Assembly (NCBI RefSeq): GCF_001646665.1 | Contig: NZ_LWBU01000369.1 | Location: 70,351-131,623, forward strand | Direction of reading: 5' to 3' | Length of the DNA stretch: 61,273 bases | Source: Streptomyces noursei | Lineage (GTDB): Bacteria; Actinomycetota; Actinomycetes; Streptomycetales; Streptomycetaceae | In this document: positions 32,577 through 41,726 of the stretch, in pieces | Numbering within the stretch: position 1 is the stretch's first letter | Layout of the letters: each line of letters starts with the position of its first letter | Made by a program: the position numbers and the translations under genes | The notes under the pieces: generated by a model | The model's database searches: none | Told to the model about the DNA's origin: nothing | Seen by the model: only the letters and a program-made list of their open reading frames with translations

Positions 32577-33554
32577 TCACGGCTCCCTGATGAACCCCTG
32601 TTCCAGCAGCCACTCCTTCGCCACCTCGTGCGGGTCCTCGCCGTCCACGTCCACCCGCGCGTTCAGCTCCCGCGCCACCGCCGTGTCCAGCCGGGCGCTC
32701 AGCGGGTCGAGCAGTTCGGCGATCACCGGGTACTTCGCGAAGGTCGCCGCGTGCAGGGCGGGCGCCGCGTTGTAGTTCGGGAAGAAGTGCCGGTCGTCCG
32801 CCATGGTGTCCAGCCCCATGGCCGCGATCCGGCCGTCCGTCGTGTAGACCTCGCCCAGCAGGCACGAGCCCGACCCGGCCACCTGCGTGTAGATGATCCC
32901 CGCGTCCATCTTGCGGATGTTGGCCGCCGGGATGTCCATCCCGTACGCCCGTCGCATCCCCGGCAGCCCGTCCTCCCGGGACGCGAACTCGTTCTCCACG
33001 CACAGCGTCACCGCCGACGGGTCGCGGCGGGACAGCTCCGCCACGTCCGAGAGCGTCCGCAGCCGGTACGCGGCGTTGTTCCGCCTGCTGATCGCCAGCG
33101 TGTACGTGTTGTCCAGCGCCGAGGGCGGCAGCCAGGCGACGCCGTTGCGCACGTCCGCGTCCCGCACCGCCTCCCACTGCGCGCGCGGGTCGGCGATCGG
33201 CTCCTGCCTGCCCTGGTACGTGATCCACGCCGTGCCCGTGTACTCGTAGATCGCGTCGGCGTCGCCCTTGACGATCGCCTCCCGGCCGCTGAGGGACCCC
33301 GGCAGGTTCGTCCTGTCCAGCACCTCGGCACCCGCCGCCTTGAAGATCAGGCCGATCATGTGGCCGAGCACCAGGTTCTCGCTGAAGTTCTTGGACGTGA
33401 CCGTCAGCGAGGCGCCCCTGAGCGGCTGCCCGCGCCCCACCGAACCGGGCAGGACGTCGTCGGCCATCGGCGAGCCGCTCTTCAGCCCGCACCCCGCGAG
33501 CACCAGCACCAGCGCCAGCGCCGTGCACCCCGCCGCCCTCCCGCGGTGCCTCAT
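32577..33554 (-). CDS. Osmoprotectant ABC transporter substrate-binding lipoprotein (OpuC/ProX type)
   Basis: A 325-aa lipoprotein with lipobox LVLAGC. The mature domain is of the glycine betaine/choline-binding type (VTSKNFSENLVLGHMIGLIF, then YEYTGTAWITYQG, a sequence typical of the family). The Tyr and Trp residues of these motifs line the quaternary-amine cage in relatives. It is last in a four-gene operon, its ATG overlapping the upstream permease stop (ATGA). It feeds betaine, choline or related compounds to the permeases. Confidence 0.9.
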   Translation of the reverse strand: MRHRGRAAGCTALALVLVLAGCGLKSGSPMADDVLPGSVGRGQPLRGASLTVTSKNFSENLVLGHMIGLIFKAAGAEVLDRTNLPGSLSGREAIVKGDADAIYEYTGTAWITYQGRQEPIADPRAQWEAVRDADVRNGVAWLPPSALDNTYTLAISRRNNAAYRLRTLSDVAELSRRDPSAVTLCVENEFASREDGLPGMRRAYGMDIPAANIRKMDAGIIYTQVAGSGSCLLGEVYTTDGRIAAMGLDTMADDRHFFPNYNAAPALHAATFAKYPVIAELLDPLSARLDTAVARELNARVDVDGEDPHEVAKEWLLEQGFIREP

Positions 33555-34357
33555 GCGTCCTCCAGCCCGCGCGGCGTCAGCACCAGCTCCGCCAGCGACG
33601 CCAGCCAGTCGACCAGCAGCGCCAGGGCGACGGTGAGGACGGAACCCAGCACCAGCACCGGCATCCGCTGCGTCTGGATGCCCGTCGTGATCAGGTCGCC
33701 GAGCCCCCCACCGCCCACGAACGTCGCCAGCGTCGCCGTCCCCACGTTCAGCACCAGCGCCGTGCGCACCCCCGCCAGGATCAGCGGCACCGCCAGAGGC
33801 AGTTCCACCCGCAGCAACCGGCCCGCCGCCGACATGCCGACGCCCCGCGCGGCCTCCACCATCAGCGGGTCGATCGTCCGCAGTCCGGCCATCGTGTTGG
33901 ACAGCACCGGCAGCACCGCGTACACGACCATGCCGGTGATCGCGGTCGACGGCCCGATGCCCAGCCCGATCACCAGCAGCGCCAGCAGGCCGATCGCCGG
34001 GGTCGCCTGGCCCACGTTCGCCAGCGCCGTGGCGGCCGGCGCCGCCCGCCGCAGCCCCCGGCGGGTCAGCGCGACGCCGAGCGGCACCGCGACGAGGAGC
34101 ACCCAGAACGTGGACACGGCCGTGAGCACGACGTGCTGCCGCAGCCGCAGCTGCACGTTGCCGCCCGCCAGCGCGTTCCGGGCGATCGCGTCCAGCTGGA
34201 CGTGCGAGATCCACAGGTACGTCGCCGACAGCAGCACGGCCACCACGGCGGGCACGACCACCAGCTTCGCCGGCGGTACGCGCCGCCCGGGCGCGTCCCG
34301 CCGCGCGGTGCGCGGCCCGGCGCCGCGGACGTCCCGCGTCCCCGCCCCGGCCGTCAC
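33551..34357 (-). CDS. Osmoprotectant ABC permease (ProW/OpuCB type)
   Basis: A 268-aa permease with an N-terminal Arg-rich stretch, six hydrophobic segments and the EAA-like loop VEAARGVGMSAAGRLLRVEL. It overlaps its neighbours by 4 bp on each side, showing coupled translation. It forms one half of the channel with the second permease at 35528-36184. Confidence 0.9.
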   Translation of the reverse strand: MTAGAGTRDVRGAGPRTARRDAPGRRVPPAKLVVVPAVVAVLLSATYLWISHVQLDAIARNALAGGNVQLRLRQHVVLTAVSTFWVLLVAVPLGVALTRRGLRRAAPAATALANVGQATPAIGLLALLVIGLGIGPSTAITGMVVYAVLPVLSNTMAGLRTIDPLMVEAARGVGMSAAGRLLRVELPLAVPLILAGVRTALVLNVGTATLATFVGGGGLGDLITTGIQTQRMPVLVLGSVLTVALALLVDWLASLAELVLTPRGLEDA

Positions 34358-35544
34358 GCGCCGCGCTCCCGCTCCGCGCGGTGCGGGCGCCCCTCCCTCG
34401 GGCGCCCGGCCGCGGCCGCCCGGTCAGCCTCCAGCATCCCGTGCACCGCGGCCATCAGCGTCCCCATGTCGACGATCCCCGCGTACTCGCCGCGCCGCCC
34501 CGTCACCGCGACCCGGCCCGCCGGGTCGAGGAGCACCGCCTCCAGCGCGTCGCGCAGCGTCGCGTCACGCGTCACCGTGCCGCGCACCGCCCGCCCCGCC
34601 CGCGCCGGGAAGCCCTCGGCGCGCGCCAGGTCCCCGCGCCGCAGCCAGGTGCGGGGCCGCCGGTGCCGGTCCAGCACCAGCAGCTCGCCGTGCGGGCCGT
34701 CGGCCGGCCGGCCGAGGACCGTCCGCCGCGGGTCGTCGACGGACACGGTGGGGAAGGCGCCGATCCGCACGTCCCGCAGGCGCGTCAGGTTCAGCCGCTT
34801 CAGCGCGGCGCCCGCGCCCACGAACCCGGACACGAAGTCGTCCGCCGGGCCGGTCAGGATCGCCTCCGGCGTGTCGAACTGGGCGATGCGCGAGCGCTCG
34901 CGCAGCACGGCGATCCGGTCGCCCAGCCTGATCGCCTCGTCGAGGTCGTGGGTGACGAAGACGATCGTCTTGCGCAGCTCCCGCTGCAACCGGACGAGCT
35001 CGTCCTGGAGGTGGTCGCGGGTGATCGGGTCCACCGCCCCGAACGGTTCGTCCATCAGCAGCACCGGGGGGTCCGCCGCCAGCGCCCGCGCCACCCCGAC
35101 CCGCTGCTGCTGGCCGCCCGACAACCGGCGCGGATAGCGCCCGTGGAACTCGCCGGGGTCGAGCCCCACCAGGACCAGCATCTCCTCGACCCGCTCCCGC
35201 ACCCGCGCCCTGGACCAGCCCAGCATCCTCGGTACGAGGGCGATGTTCTCGGCGACCGTCATGTGCGGGAACAGCCCCGAGGACTGGATCGCGTACCCCA
35301 CCTCGCGGCGCAGCCGCACCGGATCGATGCGGGTGACGTCCTCGCCGTCGATGCGGATGCGCCCCGACGACGGTTCGATCAGCCGGTTGATCATCCTCAG
35401 CGTGGTCGACTTCCCGCACCCCGAGGGCCCGACGAGGACCACCGTCTCACCCGGCCGGATCTCCATCGAGACGTCGTCCACGGCCGGTGACTGGCTGCCG
35501 GGGTACCTCTTCGACAGGTTCTCCAGCTCAATGCGCGCGCTCAC
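34354..35544 (-). CDS. Osmoprotectant ABC ATP-binding protein with C-terminal CBS-type domain
   Basis: A 396-aa ATPase. Walker A GPSGCGKST at 39-47, signature LSGGQQQRVGVARAL, Walker B LLMDEPFGAVD and the H-loop FVTHDLDEA are all intact. The C-terminal region of about 120 residues (TVTRDATLRDALEAVLLDPA, EYAGIVDMGTLMAAVH) is CBS-like and in OpuA-type systems senses ionic strength. The tail is basic. It overlaps the first permease by 17 bp and the second by 4 bp. Confidence 0.92.
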   Translation of the reverse strand: MSARIELENLSKRYPGSQSPAVDDVSMEIRPGETVVLVGPSGCGKSTTLRMINRLIEPSSGRIRIDGEDVTRIDPVRLRREVGYAIQSSGLFPHMTVAENIALVPRMLGWSRARVRERVEEMLVLVGLDPGEFHGRYPRRLSGGQQQRVGVARALAADPPVLLMDEPFGAVDPITRDHLQDELVRLQRELRKTIVFVTHDLDEAIRLGDRIAVLRERSRIAQFDTPEAILTGPADDFVSGFVGAGAALKRLNLTRLRDVRIGAFPTVSVDDPRRTVLGRPADGPHGELLVLDRHRRPRTWLRRGDLARAEGFPARAGRAVRGTVTRDATLRDALEAVLLDPAGRVAVTGRRGEYAGIVDMGTLMAAVHGMLEADRAAAAGRPREGRPHRAERERGA

Positions 35545-36184
35545 GGATCCCCCTCGGAATCGTCAGCCGCCCGAGCAGGACGTACGCGGCGTCGAAGGCG
35601 AGCGCCAGCAGCACGATCCCCAGCGTCCCCGCCAGCACCTGGTTGAGCGCGTTGGCGCTGCCCAGGGAGGCGATCCCGCGGAAGATCTCGTTGCCGAGCC
35701 CCGGCCCCGAGGCGTAGGCGGCGATCGCGGCGATCCCCATGAGCATCTGCGTGGACACCCGGATCCCCGTCAGGATCGGCGGCCAGGCGAGCGGCAGCTC
35801 CACCCGCACCAGCCGGGCCGCCGGGGACATCCCGATGCCCCGGGCGGCGTCCACCAGCGCCGGGTCGACGCCCCGCAGCCCCACGATCGCGTTGCGCACC
35901 ACCGGCAGCAGCCCGTACAGCACCAGCGCGATCACCGTGGGCGGCACCCCGAGGCCCACCACCGGGATCAGCAGGCCGATCAGCGCCAGGGAGGGAACGG
36001 TGAGCGCGGTCGACGTGCACGCGACGGCGAGGTCGCCCGCCCAGCCGCTGCGGTAGGTGGCCAGGGCGATCGCCACGCCCAGCGCGGTGGCGATCACCAT
36101 GCACTGGAAGACGGCGCCGACGTGCTGCAACGCGTCCGTGAGCAGCTGCTGGTGCCGGGCGGCGACGTACTCCCAGAAGCCCAC
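35528..36184 (-). CDS. Osmoprotectant ABC permease (ProW/OpuCD type)
   Basis: A 218-aa permease, the first gene of the operon. Begins MGFWEYVAARHQQLLTDALQ and has the loop VDAARGIGMSPAARLVRVEL, matching its partner 34 kb-side permease in sequence style. ATG 36184 lies 15 bp from the stop of the Lrp-type regulator gene on the same strand, so the regulator may be cotranscribed with the importer. Confidence 0.9.
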   Translation of the reverse strand: MGFWEYVAARHQQLLTDALQHVGAVFQCMVIATALGVAIALATYRSGWAGDLAVACTSTALTVPSLALIGLLIPVVGLGVPPTVIALVLYGLLPVVRNAIVGLRGVDPALVDAARGIGMSPAARLVRVELPLAWPPILTGIRVSTQMLMGIAAIAAYASGPGLGNEIFRGIASLGSANALNQVLAGTLGIVLLALAFDAAYVLLGRLTIPRGIRERAH

Positions 36185-36199
36185 GCGCGCTCCCTCGTC

Positions 36200-36670
36200 T
36201 CACTCCTCCGACGCGGCCTGCTCCACCAGCGGGATGATCCGCAGGGGTACGGGGTTCTCCATGACGATCGCCGTGGACGCCCGCACGATGCCATCGAAAC
36301 CGACGACCCGGTCGATCACCCGCTGGAGATCGGCGTTCGACCGGGCCACCAGCCGGCACAGCATGTCCCCGTGCCCGGTCGTGGTGTGCAGTTCCAGCAC
36401 CTCCGGAACACCCGCCAAGTGCTCCCGCACGTCGGCGCCTTGCCCCTGCTTGATCTCCAGCGTGGCGAACGCGGTGACGGGGTATCCCAGTGCCGCCGGA
36501 TCGACCTCGGGACCGAATCCCCGGATGACTCCGTTCGACTGAAGCCGGTCCAGCCGGGCCTGCACCGTGCCGCGGGCCACGCCCAGCCGGCGCGAGGCCT
36601 CCAGGACCCCTATGCGCGGCTCGCGCGCCAGCAGGGCGATGAGCCTGCCGTCCAGATGATCGATCGCCAC
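36200..36670 (-). CDS. Lrp/AsnC-family regulator
   Basis: A 156-aa protein starting VAIDHLDGRLIALLAREPRI, with a helix-turn-helix (VLEASRRLGVARGTVQARLD) and a C-terminal RAM ligand domain (YPVTAFATLEIKQG). GTG 36670 has GGAGG with 6-nt spacing; longer in-frame starts have no ribosome site. It is divergent from hppD, so it probably controls tyrosine degradation with an aromatic amino acid as ligand, as in other actinomycetes; it also abuts the osmoprotectant operon. Confidence 0.9.
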   Translation of the reverse strand: MAIDHLDGRLIALLAREPRIGVLEASRRLGVARGTVQARLDRLQSNGVIRGFGPEVDPAALGYPVTAFATLEIKQGQGADVREHLAGVPEVLELHTTTGHGDMLCRLVARSNADLQRVIDRVVGFDGIVRASTAIVMENPVPLRIIPLVEQAASEE

Positions 36671-36723
36671 AGCGGCCCTCCAGTGGTCACCCTGTACAGA
36701 ACGTCCGCCCATCCTGCCCATCC

Positions 36724-36762
36724 ACTGGTCGGATTGCCCAGTCCCCGCGCGAACTATTGCGC
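36724..36762. promoter_or_regulatory. Inverted repeats in the lrp/hppD divergent region
   Basis: ACTGG-N9-CCAGT (36724-36742) and GCGC-N8-GCGC (36747-36762) lie in the 121 bp between the two divergent starts. They are reasonable Lrp-type binding sites; the ribosome site of hppD (GGAGAGAG) lies just downstream. Confidence 0.4.
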
Positions 36763-36791
36763 ACCTTGCCGATCGGAGAGAGCCTGCCGCC

Positions 36792-37937
36792 ATGACTGAG
36801 ACCATCTCCCACACCCCCGACACCGCCCGGCAGGCCGACCCCTTCCCGGTGAAGGGGATGGACGCGGTCGTGTTCGCCGTCGGCAACGCCAAGCAGGCCG
36901 CGCACTACTACTCCACGGCCTTCGGCATGAAGCTCGTCGCCTACTCCGGACCGGAGAACGGCAGCCGCGAGACCGCCAGTTACGTCCTGGCCAACGGCGG
37001 CGCGCGCTTCGTGTTCACCTCCGTCATCAAGCCGTCCACCGACTGGGGCCGCTTCCTCGCCGAGCACGTCGCCGAGCACGGCGACGGCGTCGTGGACCTC
37101 GCCATCGAGGTGCCGGACGCGCGCAAGGCGTACGCCTACGCCGTCGAGCAGGGCGCCACCGGCCTCACCGAGCCGTACGAGGTGAAGGACGAGCACGGCA
37201 CCGTCGTCCTCGCCGCCATCGCCACGTACGGCAAGACGCGCCACACCCTCGTCGACCGCTCCGGCTACGACGGCCCGTACCTCCCCGGCTTCGTCACCGC
37301 CTCCCCGATCGTCGAGCCGCCCGCCAAGCGCACCTTCCAGGCCATCGACCACTGCGTCGGCAACGTCGAGCTCGGGAAGATGAACGACTGGGTGGCCTTC
37401 TACAACAAGGTCATGGGCTTCACGAACATGAAGGAGTTCGTGGGCGACGACATCGCGACCGAGTACTCGGCCCTGATGTCGAAGGTCGTCGCCGACGGCA
37501 CCCTGAAGGTGAAGTTCCCGATCAACGAGCCGGCGATCGCGAAGAAGAAGTCGCAGATCGACGAGTACCTGGAGTTCTACGGCGGCGCCGGTGTCCAGCA
37601 CATCGCCCTCGCCACGAACGACATCGTCCACACCGTCCGCACCATGCGGGCCGCGGGCGTCCAGTTCCTCGACACCCCCGACTCGTACTACGACACCCTC
37701 GGCGAGTGGGCCGGCGAGACCCGCGTGCCCGTGGAGATCCTGCGCGAGCTGAAGATCCTCGTCGACCGCGACGAGGACGGCTACCTGCTGCAGATCTTCA
37801 CCAAGCCGGTCCAGGACCGCCCGACGGTGTTCTTCGAGATGATCGAGCGCCACGGGTCGATGGGCTTCGGCAAGGGCAACTTCAAGGCGCTCTTCGAGGC
37901 GATCGAGCGCGAGCAGGCGAAGCGCGGCAACCTGTAG
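36792..37937 (+). CDS. hppD: 4-hydroxyphenylpyruvate dioxygenase
   Basis: Converts 4-hydroxyphenylpyruvate to homogentisate with Fe(II) and O2, the second step of tyrosine catabolism. The 381-aa protein has two vicinal-oxygen-chelate domains and the Fe ligands His187 (AIDHCVGNV), His270 (VQHIALA) and Glu349 (FFEMIER), numbering identical to the S. avermitilis enzyme. The C-terminal helix GKGNFKALFEAIEREQ is complete. Homogentisate or its oxidised product gives ochronotic pigment. Divergent from an Lrp regulator. A repeat-rich gene-free stretch follows. Confidence 0.97.
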   Translation: MTETISHTPDTARQADPFPVKGMDAVVFAVGNAKQAAHYYSTAFGMKLVAYSGPENGSRETASYVLANGGARFVFTSVIKPSTDWGRFLAEHVAEHGDGVVDLAIEVPDARKAYAYAVEQGATGLTEPYEVKDEHGTVVLAAIATYGKTRHTLVDRSGYDGPYLPGFVTASPIVEPPAKRTFQAIDHCVGNVELGKMNDWVAFYNKVMGFTNMKEFVGDDIATEYSALMSKVVADGTLKVKFPINEPAIAKKKSQIDEYLEFYGGAGVQHIALATNDIVHTVRTMRAAGVQFLDTPDSYYDTLGEWAGETRVPVEILRELKILVDRDEDGYLLQIFTKPVQDRPTVFFEMIERHGSMGFGKGNFKALFEAIEREQAKRGNL

Positions 37938-38122
37938 CACCCGGGTACACCGACCGCCCGGTACGGGGTGCCGGGCGGCCGGCGCCCCAAGGGGGCGCCC
38001 CCGCGACCACAAGCGGCCCGGCGCCCCCGCAAGGCCCCACCGCCCCAGCCGCCCCACGGCACCGGGCACAGCCCCCCGCGGCCCGCACAACGGCCCCCGG
38101 CGACGCCCCGGCCCTCCGGCCC

Positions 38123-38340
38123 GCAGCCGCACGACGGCCGGGCGGGGCCGTACAGGGGCGCCCCTGTCCCACAGCCGCGCGACGGCCCCCGTCCCGCAGC
38201 CGCGCGACGGCACTCGGCGACATCCCCGCCCCCGCTCCGCAGCCGCACGACAGCACCCGGTAATGCCTCGCCCTCCGGCCCGCAGCCGCGCGACGACACT
38301 CGGTGACGTCACCACCCCCCTTCCCGCAGCCGCGCGACGG
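38123..38340 (+). repeat. Six-copy GCAGCCGCRCGACGG array
   Basis: Copies start at 38123, 38171 (first base changed), 38196, 38239, 38282 and 38326. Spacings are 48, 25, 43, 43 and 44 bp, so the last units repeat with a period close to 43 bp. The intervals are GC-rich and vary. The last copy runs into the dispersed repeat. Confidence 0.7.
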
Positions 38341-38467
38341 CCGGGCGGGGCCGTGCAGGGTCGCCCCCGCAGCGGTTGGCGGCGTCGGGCGGTGCCCATC
38401 CGCGCACGGGTTCCCCGCCGACCGCGAGGAGGTGAGCCCGGAGGGGCCCCGCCCCGCCCCACCGGCG
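38339..38467 (+). repeat. Dispersed 130-bp intergenic repeat, copy A
   Basis: Aligns without large gaps with 58071-58200 on the opposite strand. Two identical blocks stand out: 26 bp at 38347-38372 and 23 bp at 38425-38447. A truncated third copy of the left end is at about 38136-38160. Confidence 0.8.
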
Positions 38468-38517
38468 CCGAGCGCACACCCGGGGCGTCACCGCTCCCCT
38501 CCGGACGACGGCGACCG

Positions 38518-39960
38518 CTAAGGCGACGGCGACCGCCACGCGGACGCCCCGCCCCGCGGCGCCCCATCCCCCCGCCCCGGCCCCCCGGCGGCGTACCCGC
38601 CCTCCGCCGGCTCGCCCAGCGCGGCCAGCGCCCGGCGCGCCTTCGGCGCCAGCAGCGGCGAGAAGTGCGGGTTGATCCGCAGCGCCTCGGCGAGGTGCCG
38701 CCGTGCCGGCCCCCACTCGCCCAGCTCCCGCTCGATCCGGCCCCGGTGGTAGGCGAACAGCGCGCTCCGCAACCCCTGTTCCGTCGCCCTCGTGGCGTAC
38801 GGCAGGGCCTCTTCGTGCCTCCCCGCCCGGTACAGCGCCCAGCCGAGCGCGTCTGCGACGTGCACCGACCGGTGTCCCTTCGCCCACTCGGCGCGCAGCC
38901 GCCGCACGGCGGCGTCCGGGCTGCCGTGGTCCGCCTCGTAGCGGGCCAGCACCAGCGCCCCGTTCACCCCGTGTGCCGCCGCCTCGGTGGCGCGCACGCG
39001 CAGCACCTCGTACTGCGTCCGCGCGTCCTCGTCCAGGCCCAGCGACTCGTACAGCTCGCCCGCCTCCAGGGCGTACTGCGGCAGCGGCTGCGCCTTCAGC
39101 GCGGCCCCGTAGTCCCGCAGCGCCTCGTCGGTCCGGCCCAGCGCGGCCAGCGCGCGCGCCCGTCCGGCCAGCGCCGGGGCGTGCCCGGGCACCAGCCGCA
39201 GCGCCGGGCCGTAGGAGGCCAGCGCCTCCGCGGGCTCGCCGCGCTCCCACGCGAGGTCGCCGAGCCGCACCAGGCACGCGGCCTTCTCCGCCGGGGTGGC
39301 GGCCAGCGCCACGGCGTCGTACGCCAGCGCCGACGCGTCCTCGCGCCAGCCCCGGTCGCGGAAGACCAGCGAGGCGCGGGACAGCGCGGGTGCGCCCGAC
39401 CGCAGTGTCCGGAGCCGCTCCATGGCACGCCCGGCCGACACGTAGTCGCCGAGCCCGTTGTAGGCGTCGATGAGCACGGGGTACGCCTGCCACCGCCGCG
39501 GCGAGGACTTCCGCACCGCCTCGCCCCACTTCCGCGCCGCCCGGAAGTCGCCCCGCGCGTTCGCCAGGGAGCCCAGACCGAGCTGCGCGTCCACGTTCCC
39601 CTTCCGGGCCGGCCAGGCGGCCAGGGACCGCTCCAGCGCCTTCTCGGCGCGTGCGAACGAGGCGGTGTCGCCGCTGCGGGCGCCCCGCTCGACGTACGCG
39701 CCGCCCAGTACCGCCCACGACGCGTCGTCGCCCGGGTGGGCCCGCAGCCACTTCTCGCGGTCTCCGATGAGCGCGGCCAGCTCGGGCAGCGACGCCTGCG
39801 CGCCGGCCCGCGCCGCCGACACCGCCCGGGCGACGGCGCCGGGGGCGGGGGCGGGCGCCTGCCCGCCGAGGCCGGCCGGCACGAACAGGGCGACGGCGCC
39901 GACCAGCGCCGCGCCCGCGCCCGCACCGAGGACGATCCGTGGGACCCGTTCCGTCTTCAT
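38518..39960 (-). CDS. TPR-repeat protein with N-terminal membrane anchor
   Basis: A 480-aa protein with an N-terminal hydrophobic segment (IVLGAGAGAALVGAVALFVP) followed by about ten 34-residue tetratricopeptide-like units (for example ALASYGPALRLVPGHAPALA and EALRDYGAALKAQPLPQYAL). The C-terminus is Gly/Arg-rich. TPR domains serve as protein-binding scaffolds; the partner is unknown. ATG 39960 is preferred, with GTG 39978 as alternative; neither has a strong ribosome site. Divergent from the FAD oxidase gene. Confidence 0.82.
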   Translation of the reverse strand: MKTERVPRIVLGAGAGAALVGAVALFVPAGLGGQAPAPAPGAVARAVSAARAGAQASLPELAALIGDREKWLRAHPGDDASWAVLGGAYVERGARSGDTASFARAEKALERSLAAWPARKGNVDAQLGLGSLANARGDFRAARKWGEAVRKSSPRRWQAYPVLIDAYNGLGDYVSAGRAMERLRTLRSGAPALSRASLVFRDRGWREDASALAYDAVALAATPAEKAACLVRLGDLAWERGEPAEALASYGPALRLVPGHAPALAGRARALAALGRTDEALRDYGAALKAQPLPQYALEAGELYESLGLDEDARTQYEVLRVRATEAAAHGVNGALVLARYEADHGSPDAAVRRLRAEWAKGHRSVHVADALGWALYRAGRHEEALPYATRATEQGLRSALFAYHRGRIERELGEWGPARRHLAEALRINPHFSPLLAPKARRALAALGEPAEGGYAAGGPGRGDGAPRGGASAWRSPSP

Positions 39961-40069
39961 GCGGTCACTGTGCGGCACGGGGCGCGTCGGGACGACGAGC
40001 CACCCGGCGGATGCGGAGCCGATCGCCCGGCGGGTTCACACCGATGGCCCCGGGTGCCAGGCTGGGATC

Positions 40070-41437
40070 ATGGACGACCTGCTGACCCGCCTCCGGGCCG
40101 GCCTCCCGCCGGAGGCCCTCCTGACGGACCCGGACGTCACCGCCTCCTACGCCCACGACATGGCGAGCTTCTGCGAAGCGGGCTCGCCCGCCGTGGTGGT
40201 CCTGCCGAGCACCACGGAGCAGGTCCAGCACGTCATGCGCACGGCGACCGCACTGCGCGTGCCGGTCGTCCCGCAGGGTGCCAGGACCGGCCTGTCGGGT
40301 GCGGCGAACGCCTCCGAGGGCTGCGTCGTGCTCTCCCTCACCCGGATGGACCGGATCCTGGAGATCGACCCGGTCGACCGGATCGCGGTGGTCGAGCCGG
40401 GCGTCGTCAACGCCGCCCTGTCCCGCGCGGTCGGCGAGCACGGGCTGTACTACCCGCCGGACCCCTCCAGCTGGGAGATGTGCACCATCGGCGGCAACAT
40501 CGGCACCGCCTCGGGCGGCCTGTGCTGCGTCAAGTACGGCGTGACGGCGGAGTACGTCCTGGGGCTGGACGTCGTCCTCGCCGACGGCCGGCTGCTGTCC
40601 ACCGGCCGCCGTACCGCCAAGGGTGTCGCCGGGTACGACCTGACCCGGCTGTTCGTCGGCTCCGAGGGGACCCTCGGCATCGTCGTGCGGGCCGTGCTGG
40701 CGCTGCGCCCGAAGCCGCCGCGGCAGCTCGTCCTGGCGGCGGAGTTCCCGTCGGCGTCCGCCGCCTGCGACGCCGTCTGCGCGGTGATGGAGCGCGGCCA
40801 CACCCCCTCGTTGCTCGAACTCATGGACCGTACGACGGTACGGGCGGTCAACCGGCTGGGCCGGATGGGCCTGCCCGAGTCGACCGAGGCCCTGCTGCTC
40901 GCCGCGTTCGACACCCCCGACCCGGCCGCCGACCTGGCCGCCGTGGGCGAGCTGTGCACGGCCGCCGGCGCGACGCAGGTGGTGCCGGCCGAGGACGCGG
41001 CCGAGTCGGAGATGCTGCTGAAGGCCCGCCGGATGGCGCTGACCGCCCTGGAGGCGGTCGCGTCGGCCACGATGATCGACGACGTCTGCGTACCGCGTTC
41101 CCGGCTCGCCGCGATGCTCGACGGCACGGCGGCCATCGCGGCGAAGTACGACCTGACCATCGGCGTCTGCGCGCACGCGGGCGACGGCAACACCCACCCC
41201 GTCGTCTGCTTCGACCACACCGATCCCGGTGAATCGCGGCGCGCCCGCGAGTCGTTCGACGAGATCATGGCGCTCGGTCTGGAGCTGGGCGGGACCATCA
41301 CGGGCGAACACGGCGTCGGCGTACTGAAGAAGGAGTGGCTGGCCCGAGAACTGGGGCCGGTCGGCCTTGAGTTGCAGCGGGGCATCAAGCACACCTTCGA
41401 CCCTCTCGGCATCCTCAACCCCGGCAAGGTCTTCTGA
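40070..41437 (+). CDS. FAD-linked oxidase (glycolate oxidase GlcD/D-lactate dehydrogenase type)
   Basis: A 455-aa flavoprotein of the GlcD/DLD family that oxidises 2-hydroxy acids. The PCMH FAD-binding domain has VPVVPQGARTGLSGAANASE and NIGTASGGLCCVKYGVTAEY, and the FAD-oxidase C domain has HAGDGNTHPVVCFDH and GTITGEHGVGVLKKEWLARE. No GlcE or GlcF partner gene is adjacent, so it probably works alone. Start ATG 40070; no strong ribosome site, with a CAGGCT -10-like box close upstream. Confidence 0.92.
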   Translation: MDDLLTRLRAGLPPEALLTDPDVTASYAHDMASFCEAGSPAVVVLPSTTEQVQHVMRTATALRVPVVPQGARTGLSGAANASEGCVVLSLTRMDRILEIDPVDRIAVVEPGVVNAALSRAVGEHGLYYPPDPSSWEMCTIGGNIGTASGGLCCVKYGVTAEYVLGLDVVLADGRLLSTGRRTAKGVAGYDLTRLFVGSEGTLGIVVRAVLALRPKPPRQLVLAAEFPSASAACDAVCAVMERGHTPSLLELMDRTTVRAVNRLGRMGLPESTEALLLAAFDTPDPAADLAAVGELCTAAGATQVVPAEDAAESEMLLKARRMALTALEAVASATMIDDVCVPRSRLAAMLDGTAAIAAKYDLTIGVCAHAGDGNTHPVVCFDHTDPGESRRARESFDEIMALGLELGGTITGEHGVGVLKKEWLARELGPVGLELQRGIKHTFDPLGILNPGKVF

Positions 41438-41460
41438 GGCTCCACTGCCGTGCAATGGCA

Positions 41461-41490
41461 CCGCCCACCAAGCCCCCGCCCACCAAGCCC
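41461..41490 (+). repeat. Tandem duplication of a 15-bp unit
   Basis: Two perfect copies of CCGCCCACCAAGCCC in the gap before the VOC gene, followed by degenerate CCGCCCCTCCGGG units. Such units can expand or contract. Confidence 0.7.
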
Positions 41491-41666
41491 CCGCCCCTCC
41501 GGGCACCCGCCCCTCCGCCAGTGCCACGCACAGGAGCGACCCGCCCGGGACTCATCCCCACCCCGGCCCAAGTGCACCGCGCCGGAGGCGCGTTGGCGGC
41601 GCGCGGACGGCGGGGGCCGGTCCGCCGGACGACCGGCTCCCGCCGGGACCGCGGGCCTAGGCCGGA

Positions 41667-41703
41667 TGTCCGATGGAACGGACACGGCCGTCCGCATAGC
41701 GTG
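41667..41703 (+). promoter_or_regulatory. Palindrome and -10 box upstream of VOC gene
   Basis: TGTCCG-N6-CGGACA within a longer imperfect inverted repeat (about 41667-41684), then -10-like TAGCGT (41698-41703), 24 bp before GTG 41727 with GGAGGAG as ribosome site. Confidence 0.4.
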
Positions 41704-41726
41704 AGGGCACCGCCGAAGGAGGAGCC

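Larger units (their letters stand above)
37938..38517. other. Gene-free, repeat-rich stretch after hppD
   Basis: 580 bp with no supported gene. It contains a perfect 16-bp palindrome ACAGGGGCGCCCCTGT (38152-38167), six copies of a GCAGCCGCRCGACGG motif and one copy of a 130-bp dispersed repeat. Confidence 0.6.

Noticed and set aside
38123..38340. CRISPR array
   Set aside because: Motifs are only 15 bp with irregular spacing, spacers are GC-rich and partly similar, and there are no cas genes.
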